A stretch of 64,000 nucleotides of DNA from Hyphomicrobiales bacterium (GCA_900470095.1 UBZM01000010.1:62001-126000), one strand, 5' to 3'; counted from the stretch's first letter, positions 37,057-46,472 are shown. Notes: generated by a model from the letters alone, not told the origin. Program-made: numbers and translations.

Positions 37057-39771
37057 ATGACTGCAGACGAGACCAGATTCCGGGAGCAGGGACGCCCCGA
37101 TCCCGATGCCCTTCTGGCGCAGGCCGGCCGCAAACGCGGCCGGCTCAAGATTTTTCTCGGCATGGCTCCAGGCGTCGGCAAGACCTACGAGATGCTGTCC
37201 CAGGGCCGCCGCGCCCAGACCGAGCATGGCGAGGTCCTTGTCGGCGTGGTCGAGACCCATGGGAGGCGGGAGACCGAGGCCCTGCTCGACGGGCTCGAGG
37301 TCATGGCGCGCCGGCCGATCGAGCATCGCGGCCGGACCCTGCTGGAATTCGACCTCGATGCGGCGCTGGCCGTCAAACCGCGCCTCCTGCTCGTCGACGA
37401 ATACGCCCATTCCAACGCTCCCGGCAGCCGCCACCCGAAACGCTGGCAGGATGTCGAGGAACTGCTCGAATCCGGTATCGACATCTGGACGACGCTGAAC
37501 GTCCAGCATCTGGAGAGCCTCGTCGACGTGGTCTGGAAGATCACCGGTGTGCGCCAGCGTGAAACGGTGCCGGATAGCGTCCTCAGCCGGGCCGACGAGA
37601 TCGAGCTGATCGACATCACCCCGACCGAACTGCGCCAGCGCATGGCGGAGGGCAAGGTCTATCTGCCCGAAACGGCGCGGCTTGCGGCCGACAATTTCTT
37701 CAAGCCTGAGAACCTGACGGCGCTGCGCGAACTGGCGCTGCGCCGCGCCGCCCAGACCGTCGACGACCAGCTCAGCCAGGCGATGAAGCGTGCCGGTGTC
37801 GAGGGTCCGTGGGCTGCCGGCGAGCGCATCCTGGTCCTGATCGGGCCGGACGCCATGGCGAGTTCGCTGGTGCGCGCGGGACGGCGCCTCTCCGACATGA
37901 TGATGGACGCGCCCTGGACGGTGGCACATGTCGAGCGACCGAACCGCGTCGAGCCGGATTCGGCCCGCGGCCGCAGCCTGTCGGAAGCGCTCAAGCTCGC
38001 CGAACAGCTTGGCGCCGCCAATGTCGTGCTGACCGGCGACGATCTCGTTGCCACCGTGCTGGACTATGCCAGGCGCAACAACGTTACCCAGATCGTCGTC
38101 GGCAAGTCGCACCGCCGGGGTTGGCGTGCCTGGTTTCACCGATCGCTGGCACCAGCCCTGCTCGAGGCACAGAACGGCGCAGCGCTGCACATCATCACCG
38201 AAACCGCGTCTGGACCTGCCGTTCCGTCAGCCCCGGCTCCGAAGCGGGTGCTGCAATGGGGCGGGCATCTGGCCTCCGCTGCGCTGGTTGGCGGCACGAT
38301 CCTCATCGGGGAGATGATCCAGAACCGTGTCGAGAATGCCAATCTCGCCATGCTGTTCATGGTCAGCGTGTTGATATCGGGGCTCGCATTCGGTCTCTGG
38401 CCGGCCGTCACAGCCGCAGCCTTCGCCGCTGTTGCCTATAATTTCTTCTTCCTCGAGCCGCTGCTGAGCTTCTGGATCGGCCATCCAGCGGATGTCCTGA
38501 CATTCCTCGTCTTCTTCGCGGTGGCGATGACGACGGGTGGCCTTACGGGGCGGGTCCGGGATCAGGCCAGGGCAACCGCGCGACGGGCCTCGGCGATCAC
38601 CGCATTGCTCGCCGCGAGCCGGCGGCTCTCGGGAGCCGCGCGGAAGGAGGATGCTGCCACGATCCTGGCCGAGCAGCTTTCGGCCGCGACCTCCGGCAAG
38701 GTTGTCGTCTTCCTGCCGCATGGCGAGGAAATCGCCGCGGCGGCCGGAGCGCCTGCGCTCGAAGCGCTTACCACAGCAGACATGACCGCGGCACGCTGGA
38801 CCTGGACGCGCGGCGAGCCTGCCGGCGCCGGCACCGGCACCTTGCCCAATGCCGCCTGGACATTCCGCGCGCTGCAGGGTGTGCGCTCGCGCTCGGGCGT
38901 CGTCGGTTTCGAACCGCAGGCGCTGCTCGATGCCGAGAACGAACGCTTTGCACTGGCGCTGCTCGATCAGGGGGCGATCGCACTGGAGCGGGCCGAACTG
39001 GCCGCCGCGGCCGTCGACGCCGAAGCGCTTCGCCGCAGCGACCGGCTGCGCTCGGCGCTACTCAACTCCGTCAGCCATGATCTGCGCACGCCGCTGGCGA
39101 CGGTGCTAGGATCGGCGACGACGCTGATCGACTTCGGCAAGACGGTCGAGCCCGCCGTGCGCGACGACCTGCTGCTGTCGATCCGCGAGGAGGCGGAACG
39201 GCTCAATCGCTATGTCGGCGACCTGCTCGACATGTCGCGGCTGGAAGGCGGGGCGCTGGTGACGCGCCGCGACTGGACGGATGTGCGCGACGTGATTGCC
39301 GCCGCGATCGAGCGCGTCTCTCGCCGCCTCGAGCACCGCCGCGTCCAGCGCGATTTTCCCGCAGCGCTCTCGGCTGTGCGAGCCGACCCCGGCCTGCTCG
39401 AGCAGGCTTTGGTCAATATCCTGGAAAATGCCATCACCTACAGCGAGGACGGCTCGCTGATCGAGACGGCAGCCTATGAGGACAGAGGCAATGTCGTGAT
39501 CTCGATCGAGGATGAAGGTCGCGGTATCCCCACTGCCGAGCTGGAACGCGTCTTCGAGAAGTTCCGCAGGCTCGAGGAATCGACCGACCGTGGTGGAGAA
39601 CGTGGCAAGGGCGCCGGCCTCGGCCTCGCCATCTCCAAGGGCTTCGTCGAGGCGATGGGGGGTCGGATCGCAGCCGCGAGCCCGATCCAGGACCGTCCGG
39701 ACGGAACTCCCGGCGGCACCCGCATCCTGATCAGCCTGCGCAAGGACAGCGCGCCCGGAGCAACGATATGA
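37057..39771 (+). CDS. kdpD: Osmosensitive K+ sensor histidine kinase KdpD
   Basis: A 904-aa sensor. In order: a KdpD N-terminal domain with Walker A GMAPGVGKT at 35-43, a universal-stress-like domain to about 370, a four-helix membrane domain (about 395-495), a GAF-like region, HisKA with H674 in SVSHDLRTPL, and an HATPase domain with NAITYS, DEGRGI and GAGLGLAIS boxes. It senses low K+ or turgor and phosphorylates KdpE. It overlaps kdpE by 4 nt (ATGA). All catalytic boxes are intact. Confidence 0.96.
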   Translation: MTADETRFREQGRPDPDALLAQAGRKRGRLKIFLGMAPGVGKTYEMLSQGRRAQTEHGEVLVGVVETHGRRETEALLDGLEVMARRPIEHRGRTLLEFDLDAALAVKPRLLLVDEYAHSNAPGSRHPKRWQDVEELLESGIDIWTTLNVQHLESLVDVVWKITGVRQRETVPDSVLSRADEIELIDITPTELRQRMAEGKVYLPETARLAADNFFKPENLTALRELALRRAAQTVDDQLSQAMKRAGVEGPWAAGERILVLIGPDAMASSLVRAGRRLSDMMMDAPWTVAHVERPNRVEPDSARGRSLSEALKLAEQLGAANVVLTGDDLVATVLDYARRNNVTQIVVGKSHRRGWRAWFHRSLAPALLEAQNGAALHIITETASGPAVPSAPAPKRVLQWGGHLASAALVGGTILIGEMIQNRVENANLAMLFMVSVLISGLAFGLWPAVTAAAFAAVAYNFFFLEPLLSFWIGHPADVLTFLVFFAVAMTTGGLTGRVRDQARATARRASAITALLAASRRLSGAARKEDAATILAEQLSAATSGKVVVFLPHGEEIAAAAGAPALEALTTADMTAARWTWTRGEPAGAGTGTLPNAAWTFRALQGVRSRSGVVGFEPQALLDAENERFALALLDQGAIALERAELAAAAVDAEALRRSDRLRSALLNSVSHDLRTPLATVLGSATTLIDFGKTVEPAVRDDLLLSIREEAERLNRYVGDLLDMSRLEGGALVTRRDWTDVRDVIAAAIERVSRRLEHRRVQRDFPAALSAVRADPGLLEQALVNILENAITYSEDGSLIETAAYEDRGNVVISIEDEGRGIPTAELERVFEKFRRLEESTDRGGERGKGAGLGLAISKGFVEAMGGRIAAASPIQDRPDGTPGGTRILISLRKDSAPGATI

Positions 39772-40463
39772 CGGCCTTTCGCCCCCGTATTCTCGTCATC
39801 GACGATGAACCGCAGATCCATCGCTTCCTCGCTCCCGCGCTCGATGCCGCGGGCTATGAGCCGGTTCGCGCCGATGATGCCGCAGCCGGCCTGCGCGAGC
39901 TTGCACGAAAGCCGCCGGACGCGGTGGTCCTCGATCTCGGCCTGCCGGATATGGACGGCAAGGAGGCGCTGGCCAAGGCGCGGGCCTTTTATGACGGCCC
40001 GGTGATCATCCTCTCGGCGCGGGACCGCGAGACCGAGAAGATCGATGCACTCGATGCGGGCGCCGATGACTATGTCGAAAAGCCCTTCGGCGTCGGCGAA
40101 TTGCTGGCGCGGCTGCGCGTGGCGCTGCGCCATCGCATCGAGCGTCAGGGCGCCGATGCGGTGATCCGCTCGGGCGCAGTCGAGATCGATCTCGTCAATC
40201 GCCGCGTCAGCCGCGACGGCGCGCATGTGAAGCTGTCGCCGAAGGAATATGACCTGCTCGCCTCGCTCGCCGGCGGCAATGGCCGGGTCCTGACCCATCG
40301 TCAGATCCTCACTGCCGTCTGGGGGCCGGCACATGAGCACGATGTGCAATATCTGCGCGTCTTCGTCGGTCAGCTCCGCCAGAAGCTCGAGCAAGACCCG
40401 ACGAGCCCGAAGCTGATCGAGACCGAACCCGGCGTCGGTTACCGGCTCGGCGGGCTGGTCTAG
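39768..40463 (+). CDS. kdpE: Kdp response regulator KdpE
   Basis: A 231-aa OmpR-type regulator. The receiver domain has acidic residues D12/D13, phosphorylation site D56 (VVLDLGLPD) and the K in DDYVEKPFG; the C-terminal winged helix is at about 130-228. It activates the kdp operon when phosphorylated by KdpD, and a matching direct repeat lies upstream of the operon. It is the last kdp gene, followed by a large imperfect hairpin. Confidence 0.96.
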   Translation: MTAFRPRILVIDDEPQIHRFLAPALDAAGYEPVRADDAAAGLRELARKPPDAVVLDLGLPDMDGKEALAKARAFYDGPVIILSARDRETEKIDALDAGADDYVEKPFGVGELLARLRVALRHRIERQGADAVIRSGAVEIDLVNRRVSRDGAHVKLSPKEYDLLASLAGGNGRVLTHRQILTAVWGPAHEHDVQYLRVFVGQLRQKLEQDPTSPKLIETEPGVGYRLGGLV

Positions 40464-40480
40464 CGTCATTGTCGCCTTGA

Positions 40481-40534
40481 GAGGATTTTTTTGCTCCCGC
40501 CCCTTCGGCTGGGGGCGCAAAGACAAATATCCTC
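40481..40534 (+). terminator. Large imperfect hairpin after kdpE
   Basis: GAGGAT pairs with ATCCTC at the base, T7G pairs partly with CAAAGACAAA, and CGCCCC with GGGGCG at the top around TTCGGCTG. It sits 18 nt after kdpE and before the sulfite-reduction promoter. It probably ends kdp transcription; an independent small RNA is also possible. Confidence 0.45.
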
Positions 40535-40576
40535 CTTTTCAATGGGAATAAGAAAAAACACGCTACCAGACGTGAA

Positions 40577-40626
40577 TTGAACCCACCGCTGCGCTGCCGT
40601 ATTTGAGATGTTCGGAATAGCGAACA
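40577..40626 (+). promoter_or_regulatory. Promoter and palindromic operator of the sulfite-reduction operon
   Basis: TTGAAC (40577-40582), a 17-bp spacer and TATTTG (40600-40605) form a plausible promoter. Immediately downstream TGTTCG-GAATAG-CGAACA (40609-40626) is a perfect 6-bp inverted repeat over the expected transcription start, as for a repressor. The regulator is unknown. Confidence 0.5.
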
Positions 40627-40641
40627 GGGTGAGCGCTGAAG

Positions 40642-40956
40642 GTGGCCATTCTCAACGTCATCGACCGGCAGGGTCGGCCTCATGAACTCGAGGCCGTCGA
40701 TGGCTGGCGGGTCATGGAGATCCTGCGCGACTATCGCGTCGGGATCGAAGGCGTCTGCGGTGGTTCCTGCGATTGCGCCACCTGCCATGTCATCGTCGCG
40801 CCGGAATGGGCCGCGCGACTGCCCGAGCCGCGCGAGGACGAGATCGATGCGCTGGATACGTTGCCGCTGATCGAGCAGACCTCCCGGCTCTCCTGCCAGA
40901 TCATCTGGTCCGATGAGCTAGACGGCCTGACGCTGACCCTGGCGGAGGCTGCGTGA
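40642..40956 (+). CDS. Adrenodoxin-type [2Fe-2S] ferredoxin
   Basis: A 104-aa ferredoxin from a GTG start. Cluster ligands follow the C-x5-C-x2-C...C pattern: C39, C45, C48 and C84 (an extra C43 lies inside the first loop). It is the first gene of the operon with DUF2849, cysI and DUF934. No CysJ flavoprotein is present, so this protein is the natural candidate to pass electrons to the sulfite reductase; that role is inference. Its stop overlaps the DUF2849 start by 1 nt. Confidence 0.85.
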   Translation: MAILNVIDRQGRPHELEAVDGWRVMEILRDYRVGIEGVCGGSCDCATCHVIVAPEWAARLPEPREDEIDALDTLPLIEQTSRLSCQIIWSDELDGLTLTLAEAA

Positions 40957-41312
40957 TGGCCGCTGCTCCCAAGCGCCCGCCCCTTCCGGCAATCCTTCTC
41001 GCCAATGATCTGCTTGATGGCGACGTCGTCTTCGCGTCGGTCGCAGCGACCGGTGCGCTTGCCTGGACGCGCGATCCCGCGCTGGCGCTTGTCGCGGCCG
41101 ACGATGCCGCGGCCGCGCGGCTGGAGGCCTATGCCGGCAGCGAATTCGCAGCCCAGCATGTCGTCGATGCCTATCTCGTTGATATCGCGATCGAGGCCGG
41201 CCAGCCGGTGCCACGGCATTATCGCGAACGCATGAAGACGCTCGGACCGAGCAACCGTCCCGATCTCGGCAAGCAGGCCGGGGACGGCATCGCAGCCGAG
41301 CGGAGGGCCTGA
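40956..41312 (+). CDS. DUF2849 protein of the sulfite-reductase cluster
   Basis: A 118-aa protein, start at the ATG overlapping the ferredoxin stop (a GTG one codon earlier is possible). It shows the DUF2849 pattern: an N-terminal LLDGDVVFASVAATGALAW segment and a C-terminal tail leading into cysI. DUF2849 proteins almost always lie beside cysI in alphaproteobacteria but have no proven activity. Here cysI starts 3 nt after its stop, so the two are coupled. Confidence 0.8.
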   Translation: MAAAPKRPPLPAILLANDLLDGDVVFASVAATGALAWTRDPALALVAADDAAAARLEAYAGSEFAAQHVVDAYLVDIAIEAGQPVPRHYRERMKTLGPSNRPDLGKQAGDGIAAERRA

Positions 41313-41315
41313 GAG

Positions 41316-42986
41316 ATGTATCGCTACGATGAATTCGATGCGCGCTTCGTCCGCGAGCGGGTCGCCCAGTTCCGGGACCAGGTCGGCCGCCGGCTCAATG
41401 GCTCGCTGACCGAGGACGAGTTCAAGCCGCTGCGGCTGAAGAACGGCGTCTATCTCCAGCTTCACGCCTATATGCTGCGCATTGCCGTGCCTTACGGCAC
41501 GCTCTCCTCGCGCCAATTGCGTCAGCTCGCCCTGATCGGCGAACGCTATGACCGTGGCTATGGCCATTTCACGACGCGCCAGAACCTGCAGTTCAATTGG
41601 CCGAAGCTGCGTGATATTCCGGAGATCCTGGACCTCCTCGCCGATGTCGAGATGCACTGCATCCAGACCTCGGGCAATTGCATCCGCAATGTCACGGCTG
41701 ATCATTTCGCCGGCGTCGCCCAGGACGAGATCGAGGACCCACGCCCGACCGCCGAGCTGATCCGGCAATGGTCGAGCCTGCATCCCGAGTTCAGCTACCT
41801 GCCGCGCAAATTCAAGATCGCGGTGACGGGTGCCGAGCATGACCGGGCCGTGATCAAGGCCCATGACATCGGCCTGCGCCTGCGGCGGCATCCCGACACC
41901 AATGCCATCTCCTATGAGGTCAGTGTCGGCGGCGGCCTCGGCCGCACGCCGATGATCGGCAAGGTGGTGCGCGACTATCTGCCGAAGGCCGATCTGCTCG
42001 CCTATCTCGAGGCGATCATGCGGGTCTATAACCTCGAAGGCCGCCGCGACAACAAGTACAAGGCTCGGGTCAAGATCCTGGTCCACGAGATCGGCGTCGA
42101 GGAATTCAAACGGCGCGTCGAGGAGGAATTTGCACGGCTCGACGGTCCCTCTGTCAATGCCGATCCCGCGGAAGTCGCGCGCATCGCCGCGTATTTCGCT
42201 CCGCCCGCCTACGAAGTCCTGCCGACCGTCAGCCGCGTGCTGGAGGCGACCAAGGCCGCAAACCCGACCTTTGCGCGCTGGGTCGAGGTCAATACAGCTC
42301 CGCACAAGGCCCCGGGCTATGCGGCACTGACCATCTCGTTGAAGCCGATTGGCCAGGCGCCGGGCGATGCGACCTCGGAGCAGATGCGGCTCGTCGCGGA
42401 CCTGGCCGAGCAGTATTCGCATGACGAACTGCGTGTTACCCACGCGCAGAACCTCGTCCTGCCGCATGTCCGCCAGCGCGATCTCTTTGCGGTCTGGCAG
42501 AGGCTCGGCGAGGCGGGCCTGGCCTCCGCCAATGTCGGGATGATCACCGACATCATCTCCTGCCCCGGCCTCGATTATTGCGCGCTGGCGACAGCCCGCT
42601 CGATCCCGATCGCCCAGGCCATCCAGCATCGCTTTGCGGATGCCGAGCGTCAGCGCCAGATCGGCGAGCTCAACATCAAGATCTCCGGCTGCATCAATGC
42701 ATGCGGCCATCACCATGTCGGCCATATCGGCATTCTCGGCCTGGAGAAGCGCGGCATCGAGTCCTATCAGATCACGCTGGGTGGTGACGCGACCGAGAAC
42801 GCGGCGATCGGCGAGATACTCGGGCCCGGCCTTGCTGCCGAGGACGTGCCAGATGCGATCGAGCGCATCGTCAATGTCTATGTCGAGACGCGCCAGGCGA
42901 ACGAGAGCTTTATCGACGCCGTCCGCCGGCTCGGCCTCGGACCTTTCAAGGCCGCATTCCAGGAGGTCGCCCATGCTGTTGCTTGA
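41316..42986 (+). CDS. cysI: Sulfite (or nitrite/sulfite) reductase hemoprotein
   Basis: A 556-aa siroheme-[4Fe-4S] reductase with the two-fold ferredoxin-like repeats of this family. Cluster/siroheme cysteines are C416 and C422 (SCPGLDYC) and C459 and C463 (GCINAC). It carries out six-electron reduction of sulfite to sulfide for cysteine synthesis. Nitrite reductases share the fold, but the neighbouring sulfate importer, siroheme synthase and DUF2849/DUF934 genes support sulfite. It overlaps DUF934 by 14 nt. Confidence 0.92.
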   Translation: MYRYDEFDARFVRERVAQFRDQVGRRLNGSLTEDEFKPLRLKNGVYLQLHAYMLRIAVPYGTLSSRQLRQLALIGERYDRGYGHFTTRQNLQFNWPKLRDIPEILDLLADVEMHCIQTSGNCIRNVTADHFAGVAQDEIEDPRPTAELIRQWSSLHPEFSYLPRKFKIAVTGAEHDRAVIKAHDIGLRLRRHPDTNAISYEVSVGGGLGRTPMIGKVVRDYLPKADLLAYLEAIMRVYNLEGRRDNKYKARVKILVHEIGVEEFKRRVEEEFARLDGPSVNADPAEVARIAAYFAPPAYEVLPTVSRVLEATKAANPTFARWVEVNTAPHKAPGYAALTISLKPIGQAPGDATSEQMRLVADLAEQYSHDELRVTHAQNLVLPHVRQRDLFAVWQRLGEAGLASANVGMITDIISCPGLDYCALATARSIPIAQAIQHRFADAERQRQIGELNIKISGCINACGHHHVGHIGILGLEKRGIESYQITLGGDATENAAIGEILGPGLAAEDVPDAIERIVNVYVETRQANESFIDAVRRLGLGPFKAAFQEVAHAVA

Positions 42987-43482
42987 TCGCACCGGCACCA
43001 AGACGGATGTCTGGACGCGCAGCGAAGGTGCGGCCATCGACAATCTCTCGCATGCCCTCGTCGACTGGGAGGCCTTGCCGGACGCGCTGCGGCAGAAAGC
43101 CCGCGACCAGCGCATCGGCGTGAGCGTGCCCAATCATATCGGGATCGCCGAGCTCAAGCTCGTGCTGCGGCAGCTCTCGCTGGTGAGCGTTGCCTTCCCG
43201 GCTTTCTCGGACGGGCGCGGCTTCAGCCTGGCCAAGCTCATTCGCAACCACGGCTTTACCGGAACCTTGCGCGCCAGCGGTCCTTTGATCGCCGACCAGT
43301 TCGCCTATGCGCTCTCATGCGGCTTCGACGAGATCGAATTGCCGGAAACCAGCGCAGCGCGCCAGCCGGTCGAGCAATGGCTGGCCGCGGCCAGCCGGAT
43401 TAGTCACGGCTATCAACGCGGCTACGGCGACAACCACAACATTCTCGATCAGCGGCGCGCGGCTCGCGCTGCAGCAGGTTGA
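42973..43482 (+). CDS. DUF934 protein of the sulfite-reductase cluster
   Basis: A 169-aa protein starting at the ATG at 42973 (AGGAGG upstream, inside cysI). It shows the DUF934 core FPAFSDGRGFSLAKLIRNHG and a C-terminal ISHGYQRGYGDN-like tail. The family is tied to cysI/cysH in proteobacteria and is thought to help sulfite or adenylylsulfate reduction; no activity is established. In many relatives cysH follows, but here it does not. Confidence 0.85.
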   Translation: MLLLDRTGTKTDVWTRSEGAAIDNLSHALVDWEALPDALRQKARDQRIGVSVPNHIGIAELKLVLRQLSLVSVAFPAFSDGRGFSLAKLIRNHGFTGTLRASGPLIADQFAYALSCGFDEIELPETSAARQPVEQWLAAASRISHGYQRGYGDNHNILDQRRAARAAAG

Positions 43483-43557
43483 TTCATGGCCAGGTTCTCG
43501 CAGAGCGAGGCAGGCCGCCAGCGCGCCCATAAGGGCGAGGATTTGACGGAGGACAGC

Positions 43558-43725
43558 ATGGACGGCGACCTGTTGCGCGCGATCCCGCCTGGCCCCTATG
43601 AGCGCTGGTTCGATATTTGCTTTCGGCTTATCATCCTTGCGCTTGCCGGATTCTGGTTGTTGATGCCGCCGGCCGGCGCACCGGATCGACCGGTCGACCT
43701 GAAGGCGGCAGAAACCTCGCGATGA
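43558..43725 (+). CDS. 55-aa single-pass membrane protein before cysG
   Basis: The ATG at 43558 has GGAGG 5 nt upstream; an ATG at 43486 would add 24 hydrophilic residues. One transmembrane helix (about residues 20-38, ICFRLIILALAGFWLLMPP) is preceded by a short cytoplasmic segment. Its stop overlaps the cysG start (ATGA). It is an unnamed micro-protein embedded in the sulfur operon and could tether or regulate a partner. No homology is recognised. Confidence 0.55.
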   Translation: MDGDLLRAIPPGPYERWFDICFRLIILALAGFWLLMPPAGAPDRPVDLKAAETSR

Positions 43726-45182
43726 CGCAAAGAGCGCCCGAACCGACGACTGCGCGCCGCATTGAGCGGCTGGCGACGTTGCCGCTGTTCCACAAGCTGG
43801 ACGGGCGCAAGGTGGTGCTGGCGGGCACGGGTGAAGGTGCGCTCTGGAAAGCCGAGCTGCTGGCGGCGTCGGGTGCCGAGCTTCTCATCCTTGCCGGTGA
43901 AGAGACGGACCTGTTCGACAGCCTCGTCGCTGACCCGCCTGCCGCCGGGATCACCCTGTACAGCCGCCACTGGCAGCCGGGCGACTTCGATGGCGCGGCG
44001 CTGGCCATCGGCGAGATCGAAGCGGACGAGGAGGCGCGCGCCTTTGCGGCCGCAGCGAGGCAGGCAGGCGTGCCGGTCAATGTCGTCGACAAGCCGGAAT
44101 TCTGTGATTTTGCCTTCGGTTCAGTGGTCAACCGGTCGCCGCTCGTCGTCGCGATTTCGACCGATGGCGCTTCGCCCGTCTTCGGACAGACCATCCGTGC
44201 CAAGATCGAAGCCCTGCTTCCGGCTGGTCTCAAGGATTGGGCACAGGCCGCCAAGGAGTGGCGGCCGGCAGTCCAGGCCCGCGACCTGCCCTTCGCGCTA
44301 CGCCGCGCCTTCTGGGAGAAATTCACCCGCCGCGCCATGGCGGAACCGGAACGCGCGCCGCAATCTCACGACGAAGCGGAGCTCTTTACCGCACTCGACC
44401 GTCTCGAGAGCGGGCATCAGGGCATCGGCCGGGTCACGCTCGTCGGCGCTGGCCCCGGCGATCCGGAATTGCTGACCCTCAAGGCGATCCGTGCGCTCCA
44501 AAGCGCCGATATCATCCTCTATGACGACCTCGTCTCCGCGGGCGTGCTGGAATTCGCCCGTCGGGAGGCCAAGCGCATGCTGGTCGGCAAGACCGGCTAT
44601 GGTCCCTCCGTCAAGCAGGACGACATCAACACACTGATCGTTTCGCTCGCGAGCCACGGCAAGCATGTCGTGCGGCTGAAAGGCGGCGACCCCGGCATTT
44701 TCGGCCGCGCCGGCGAGGAGATCGAAGCCTGCGCCCGGGCCGGTATTCCCGTCGTCATGGTGCCCGGCATCTCGGCGGCGCAGGGGGCAGCGGCGTCGCT
44801 CGGCCTCTCCCTGACCCACCGCGACCATGCCAGGCGGTTGCAGTTCGTGACCGGCCATGCCCGCACCGGGACGCTGCCCGAAGATCTCGACTGGCGGGCG
44901 CTGGCCGATCCCTATGCCACGACCGTGATCTATATGGCGCGGAACACCTTGGCCGCCTTCCGCGAGCAGGCGATTGCCGCGGGGCTCGCCCCCGAGACGC
45001 CGGCGGTCGCAGTGGTCGCCGCGACCCAGCCCGGCGAAGCGCGTTTGCGCGCAACGATCGCCACCCTACCGGAGCGGCTTGGCGAGCTGCCGCCCAAAGG
45101 GCCGCTGCTTGTGCTAATCGGACGTGCGCTCGAAGGTGTTGCAGCCGAGGCGGTCGATCTGCAAAATCTGCGCAGCGCCTGA
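43722..45182 (+). CDS. cysG: Siroheme synthase, multifunctional CysG
   Basis: A 486-aa fusion. Residues about 15-210 are the precorrin-2 dehydrogenase/ferrochelatase half (GRKVVLAGTGEGALWKA at the nucleotide site). Residues about 230-486 are uroporphyrinogen-III C-methyltransferase (VTLVGAGPGDPELLTLKA and VRLKGGDPGIFGRAGEE). It makes the siroheme required by CysI. The ATG at 43722 is chosen because it begins just before recognisable CysG sequence. Confidence 0.95.
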   Translation: MTQRAPEPTTARRIERLATLPLFHKLDGRKVVLAGTGEGALWKAELLAASGAELLILAGEETDLFDSLVADPPAAGITLYSRHWQPGDFDGAALAIGEIEADEEARAFAAAARQAGVPVNVVDKPEFCDFAFGSVVNRSPLVVAISTDGASPVFGQTIRAKIEALLPAGLKDWAQAAKEWRPAVQARDLPFALRRAFWEKFTRRAMAEPERAPQSHDEAELFTALDRLESGHQGIGRVTLVGAGPGDPELLTLKAIRALQSADIILYDDLVSAGVLEFARREAKRMLVGKTGYGPSVKQDDINTLIVSLASHGKHVVRLKGGDPGIFGRAGEEIEACARAGIPVVMVPGISAAQGAAASLGLSLTHRDHARRLQFVTGHARTGTLPEDLDWRALADPYATTVIYMARNTLAAFREQAIAAGLAPETPAVAVVAATQPGEARLRATIATLPERLGELPPKGPLLVLIGRALEGVAAEAVDLQNLRSA

Positions 45183-45391
45183 CCAGCCGATCGAATCGCC
45201 TGACCCCGATATGCGGATTTGTGTCCGGCACCCGCCTGAACGACGCGATTGCCGCATCTGCCTTGGAACGCCTTGAAAGGAGAGACGTTTTCTCCGGAAG
45301 AGGCAAAGTTTGGAAGGGCCCAACTGCACCGGTAGGTTGAGGAAAGACCGCCAATTCAGTACGCTTTGTTTGTTATTCAGAACGGTTGCCC

Positions 45392-45403
45392 GCTCATATG
45401 AGC
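45392..45403. promoter_or_regulatory. Palindrome upstream of sulfate-binding protein gene
   Basis: GCTCATATGAGC, a perfect 12-bp palindrome about 30 nt before the sbp ATG in a 251-nt gap (45183-45433) that must hold the importer promoter. It could be an operator. The rest of the gap shows no gene. Confidence 0.35.
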
Positions 45404-45433
45404 TGACGGCATTGATTTCGACGGAGCACTGAC

Positions 45434-46468
45434 ATGACGCGAGAGCGCATTCGCCGGATAATCCAGGCAGCCCTGATCGTCGGCGCCTTTTCCATCTGCT
45501 TCGGGATCGTCAGCGGCGCCCGCGCCCAGGGCGAGCTGCTCAACGTTTCCTACGATCCGACCCGCGAGCTCTACCGCGCCATCAACACCGCCTTCACCGC
45601 CGAGTGGCAGAATAAGACGGGGCAGAAGCTGACGATCCGCCAGTCACATGGCGGTTCGGGCGCGCAGGCCCGCACGGTGATCGACGGGCTCAATGCCGAC
45701 GTGCTGACATTGGCGCTGGCCGGCGACATCGACGCCGTTGCCGAGCGCTCGAAGAAGATCCCGCTCGACTGGCAAAAGCGCCTGCCTCAGAACTCATCCC
45801 CCTACACCTCGACGATCGTGTTCCTGACCCGCAAGGGCAACCCCAAGGCCGTCAAGGACTGGGGAGACCTCGCCAAGCCCGGCATCAGCGTCATCACCCC
45901 GAACCCCAAGACCTCGGGTGGCGCACGCTGGAACTATCTCGCGGCCTGGGCCTGGGCCGAGAAGGCCTATGGCAAGGATGAGGCGAAGGTGCGTGAGTAT
46001 ATCGCTGCCGTGCTGAAGAATGTGCCGGTGCTCGACACGGGCGCGCGCGGCTCGACCACGACCTTCGCCCAGCGCGGCCAGGGTGACGTCTTCCTGTCCT
46101 GGGAAAACGAGGCCTTCCTCGTGCTGCAGGAATTCGGCGCCGACAAGTTCGACATCGTCGTGCCCTCGCTCTCGATCCTGGCAGAGCCGCCGGTGACGAT
46201 CGTCGACGGCAATGTCGATGCCAAGGGAACGCGTGCCGCAGCCCAGGCCTATCTCGAATTCCTCTATACGCCGGCTGCACAGGCCATCATCGCGAAGAAC
46301 TTCTACCGGCCGCGCAACACGGAAGCCGCCGCACCCGAGGACCTCGCGCGTTTCCCCAAACTTGAGCTGATCACCATCGACACAGTTTTCGGTGGCTGGA
46401 CCAAGGCGCAGAAGGAGCATTTCGCCGATGGCGGGACCTTCGATCAGCTTTACAAGCCGGCGCGGTGA
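45434..46468 (+). CDS. sbp: Sulfate/thiosulfate ABC binding protein
   Basis: A 344-aa periplasmic protein. The signal peptide ends near ARAQ. The mature domain starts with the family pattern [20 protein letters not shown] and has the oxyanion-binding SHGGSGAQ and later [15 protein letters not shown]. It captures sulfate or thiosulfate and passes it to CysT/CysW. It is followed after 4 nt by the cysT GTG. Sbp versus CysP substrate preference cannot be read from the sequence. Confidence 0.94.
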   Translation: MTRERIRRIIQAALIVGAFSICFGIVSGARAQGELLNVSYDPTRELYRAINTAFTAEWQNKTGQKLTIRQSHGGSGAQARTVIDGLNADVLTLALAGDIDAVAERSKKIPLDWQKRLPQNSSPYTSTIVFLTRKGNPKAVKDWGDLAKPGISVITPNPKTSGGARWNYLAAWAWAEKAYGKDEAKVREYIAAVLKNVPVLDTGARGSTTTFAQRGQGDVFLSWENEAFLVLQEFGADKFDIVVPSLSILAEPPVTIVDGNVDAKGTRAAAQAYLEFLYTPAAQAIIAKNFYRPRNTEAAAPEDLARFPKLELITIDTVFGGWTKAQKEHFADGGTFDQLYKPAR

Positions 46469-46472
46469 CTGC

